Source: an uncultured Bacilli bacterium
GTDB lineage: Bacteria; Bacillota_I; Bacilli_A; RF39; UBA660
Assembly (NCBI GenBank): GCA_947632685.1
Contig: CANRQD010000016.1
Coordinates: 1-16,445 of the forward strand
Direction of reading: 5' to 3'
DNA: 16,445 nt
Shown: one piece after another, positions 14,769 to 16,445 of the stretch
Position numbering within the stretch: the stretch's first letter is position 1
Layout: each line of letters starts with the position of its first letter
Notes under the pieces: generated by a model
Database searches by the model: none
The model's input: the letters and a program-made list of their open reading frames with translations, nothing else
Told to the model about the DNA's origin: nothing
Program-made: the position numbers and the translations under genes

Positions 14769-15159
14769 ATTCTCTAACCATTAATATACCATCTGTTCCA
14801 TTATAATAACCGTTTCTAATTGCTTTCTTTTTAAAACCAAATTTTTCATATAACTTTATAGCTATATAATTATCTATTCTAACCTCTAAAGAAATACTTT
14901 TGCAAACATCGCTAATTAATTTATTCATAAGTTTTGTAGCAATACCATGACCTCTTTTTTCTAAAGCAACTTCTATTTGATTTATCTCACATCTTTCATA
15001 AATATCACTATAATAGATATATCCAATAACTTTATCTTTTTCTAAATATATTAAATATTTAGCATATGGATTATTAGATAGTTCCTTTTGTACATCTTCT
15101 ATATTTATAAAGCTATTATTAAGTAAATATATGTTACTATTAGTTAATTCAACTACCAT
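14767..15159 (-). CDS. rimI: N-acetyltransferase RimI-like (GNAT family)
   Basis: Acetyl-CoA-dependent N-acetyltransferase; RimI acetylates the N-terminus of ribosomal protein S18 and can act on others. At 130 residues it is slightly short for the family. The acetyl-CoA loop is EKRGHGIATKLM (67-78; R69, G70, G72). Typical RimI C-terminal motifs follow: LEVRIDNYIAIKLYEKFGF and RNGYYN. It overlaps the end of tsaB by 11 bp, showing translational coupling. This gene order with the t6A genes is common in low-GC Gram-positives, which supports the RimI name. The substrate here is assumed from the family. Confidence 0.88.
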   Translation of the reverse strand: MVVELTNSNIYLLNNSFINIEDVQKELSNNPYAKYLIYLEKDKVIGYIYYSDIYERCEINQIEVALEKRGHGIATKLMNKLISDVCKSISLEVRIDNYIAIKLYEKFGFKKKAIRNGYYNGTDGILMVRE

Positions 15160-15772
15160 TTAATTTATTTTCCTCTGCAGCAGTTAATTTTAAATATTCT
15201 GGATTAACCATATGTGGATTAATATCTTTTTTATCGACATATTTATTAACTATTTTTAATATATCTGGGTTATATTCACACTTTTCACCTTTTAAATTTA
15301 TTAAATCATTAGTTATAAATAGGTAATCTTTATTTAATTTATTATATAAAGATTCAAGTTTTATATATGATGGTTTTAATATAGTAATATCATTATCATA
15401 TATTGCAGCATATACATAATCATGACGTGCATCTATTATAGGAACTAATAATTTATCATTATTAATTGATACTGCCATAGCTTCTAAACTAGTTATAGTT
15501 GTTATAGGAATATTAAGACTCCAAGCAAAAACTTTTGCAATGGTTAACCCTACTCTAATACCTGTAAATGAACCTGGTCCGTTAACAACTATTATTTTAT
15601 TAATATCTGTAGCTTTTAAGCCTGTTTTATCAAACATTTCAACTATCTTAGGTAAAGCTATTTCTGATAAATTATGTCCTAATTCTTCTTGAACTTCTGT
15701 CAATAATTTTGAATCTTTAACAATTCCAGTATATAGATAACTTGAAGAAGTATCTATATATAATGTTGTCAT
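15149..15772 (-). CDS. tsaB: tRNA t6A biosynthesis protein TsaB (TsaD dimerisation partner)
   Basis: TsaB is a catalytically inactive TsaD-like protein that forms the scaffold of the TsaD-TsaB-TsaE complex. It has 207 residues, usual for Bacillota. Marks: LYIDTSSSYLYTGIV at the N-terminus, LGHNLSEIALP (32-42), and VNGPGSFTGIRVGLTIAKVF, the best TsaB signature. The ATG at 15772 overlaps the tsaE stop by four bases (ATGA), so the two are coupled. The C-terminal half is short and variable, as in the family. Confidence 0.95.
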   Translation of the reverse strand: MTTLYIDTSSSYLYTGIVKDSKLLTEVQEELGHNLSEIALPKIVEMFDKTGLKATDINKIIVVNGPGSFTGIRVGLTIAKVFAWSLNIPITTITSLEAMAVSINNDKLLVPIIDARHDYVYAAIYDNDITILKPSYIKLESLYNKLNKDYLFITNDLINLKGEKCEYNPDILKIVNKYVDKKDINPHMVNPEYLKLTAAEENKLNGS

Positions 15773-16227
15773 AGCACTGCCTCACATAAATCTTCATATT
15801 TTTTACCATGAGGTGTAATAATAATTGTTCTTTTATTTTCATCATCATCTGAATTTTTAATCTTTATATCAAGTCTTTTATCTGGTAAATAATCTGTTAT
15901 AGTATCACTCCACTCAATTATTGTAACACCTTTTTTTGTATAGTATTCTTCGATAGGAAGATCATCTACTTTACCATCTAAACGATATACATCCATATGA
16001 TACAAAGGTAATTCCCCAGTAGTATATTCTTTTATTATATTAAATGTTGGAGAAGTTACTTCTTCAGTAATTTCCATTGCTTGTGCAAAACCTTTTGTAA
16101 ATACAGTTTTTCCACTTCCTAAATCGCCCTCTAAACAAATAACCATATTAGGAAATTTTTCAGACTCAATATTTTGAGCAAGCTCTATAGTCTCACTTTC
16201 AGAATACGTTACTACTTTATAATTCAT
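15769..16227 (-). CDS. tsaE: tRNA t6A biosynthesis ATPase TsaE
   Basis: TsaE is the small P-loop ATPase that supports turnover of the TsaD-TsaB complex. It has 152 residues, standard. Walker A is GDLGSGKT (34-41). The family motif EEVTSPTFNIIKEY (54-67) and YHMDVYRL (76-83) follow, with IEWSD near residue 105-110. The ribosome site AAAGGTGATG precedes the ATG at 16227. It is first in the minus-strand cluster tsaE-tsaB-rimI-tsaD and is driven by the promoter at 16246-16274. Confidence 0.95.
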   Translation of the reverse strand: MNYKVVTYSESETIELAQNIESEKFPNMVICLEGDLGSGKTVFTKGFAQAMEITEEVTSPTFNIIKEYTTGELPLYHMDVYRLDGKVDDLPIEEYYTKKGVTIIEWSDTITDYLPDKRLDIKIKNSDDDENKRTIIITPHGKKYEDLCEAVL

Positions 16228-16245
16228 TTAACATCACCTTTTTAT

Positions 16246-16274
16246 ATTATAATCAAAAATTATGACTTATACAA
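16246..16274 (-). promoter_or_regulatory. Promoter of the tsaE-tsaB-rimI-tsaD cluster
   Basis: A -35 box TTGTAT (16274-16269) and a -10 box TATAAT (16251-16246), 17 bp apart on the minus strand, lie just ahead of the tsaE ribosome site. Confidence 0.65.
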
Positions 16275-16311
16275 CTAATTTACTAATAATTGATATTTAT
16301 TTACACATAAA

Positions 16312-16344
16312 ATTAAAAAAAGTATTATTGTTATGCAATAATAC
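16312..16344 (-). terminator. Terminator of the rRNA operon
   Basis: Read on the minus strand, GTATTATTG, a five-base loop and CAATAATAC form a perfect 9-bp stem followed by seven T. It lies 25 bp beyond the 5S rRNA end. Confidence 0.8.
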
Positions 16345-16369
16345 AATTATAAATATACAAAAAAAAAAT

Positions 16370-16445
16370 CTTGGCTACTTCCTATTTTTGCATACACTAT
16401 CGTCGGCGTAAAGTGGCTTAACTTCTGTGTTCGGGATGGGAACAG
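16370..16445 (-). rRNA. rrf: 5S ribosomal RNA, 3' part (5' end beyond the window)
   Basis: The minus strand reads CCCGAACACAGAAGTTAAGC, the universal 5S loop, and runs to the terminal-stem strand AGCCAAG at about 16376-16370. About 76 of roughly 115 bases are present. The exact 3' end is uncertain by a few bases. The rest of the rRNA operon presumably lies to the right. Confidence 0.95.

Noticed and set aside
1..16445. CRISPR arrays, tRNA genes, a replication origin
   Set aside because: No regularly spaced short repeats, cloverleaf sequences or origin-like boxes were seen. The only long repeat is the coding CnaB repeat at the left edge.

Overview
This is a very AT-rich, low-GC Gram-positive chromosome segment, probably from a gut-dwelling member of the Bacillota (Bacilli/Erysipelotrichia-like or Clostridia-like). 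The clues are strong GGAGG-type ribosome sites, TTGxxx-17-TATAAT promoters, a bile salt hydrolase, a thioester adhesin with CnaB repeats, the tsaE-tsaB-rimI-tsaD cluster and a TnpX-like large serine recombinase. The genetic code is standard: Trp is read from TGG, and TGA ends tsaB.

Layout, left to right. (1) 1-1198 (-): N-terminal 399 codons of a secreted thioester-domain adhesin that runs off the left edge. (2) 1423-3440: a small unknown protein (+) converging on a 531-aa protein (-) with a possible transglutaminase/papain-like Cys-His-Asp set. (3) 3441-3866: an IS110-type transposase C-terminal remnant and a perfect 28-bp palindrome. (4) 3867-5895 (-): a bile salt hydrolase, the decayed remains of a second copy of an ABC permease, and the intact permease. 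(5) 5882-10391: an ABC ATPase gene cut in two, between the signature motif and Walker B, by a 3,760-bp element (about 6216-9975). The element carries a 536-aa large serine recombinase, two very small ORFs, one broken small ORF and a 332-aa membrane protein. (6) 10510-11430 (+): a short-chain dehydrogenase. (7) 11473-12462 (-): the substrate-binding protein that fits the split transporter. (8) 12559-13637 (-): a membrane-anchored thioredoxin-like protein with a Cys-rich tail, and a small unknown protein. (9) 13696-16227 (-): tsaD, rimI, tsaB and tsaE for the tRNA t6A modification. (10) 16370-16445 (-): the 3' part of a 5S rRNA with its terminator.

The main result is the interrupted ATPase. Joining the two halves at a shared 7-base core (TGCAACT at 6212-6218 and 9972-9978) gives one uninterrupted 249-residue SsuB/TauB-type ATPase. 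The reading frame is exact, with Walker A, Q-loop, signature, Walker B and H-loop all present. The element's two inner ends form an imperfect inverted repeat (20 of 26 positions) centred on the dinucleotide AC/GT, which is what a serine-integrase attP should look like. The transporter (binding protein, ATPase, permease) is therefore off while the element is inserted, and precise excision would restore it. The transporter lies next to a bile salt hydrolase, so taurine released from conjugated bile acids is one possible substrate. That link is inference only.
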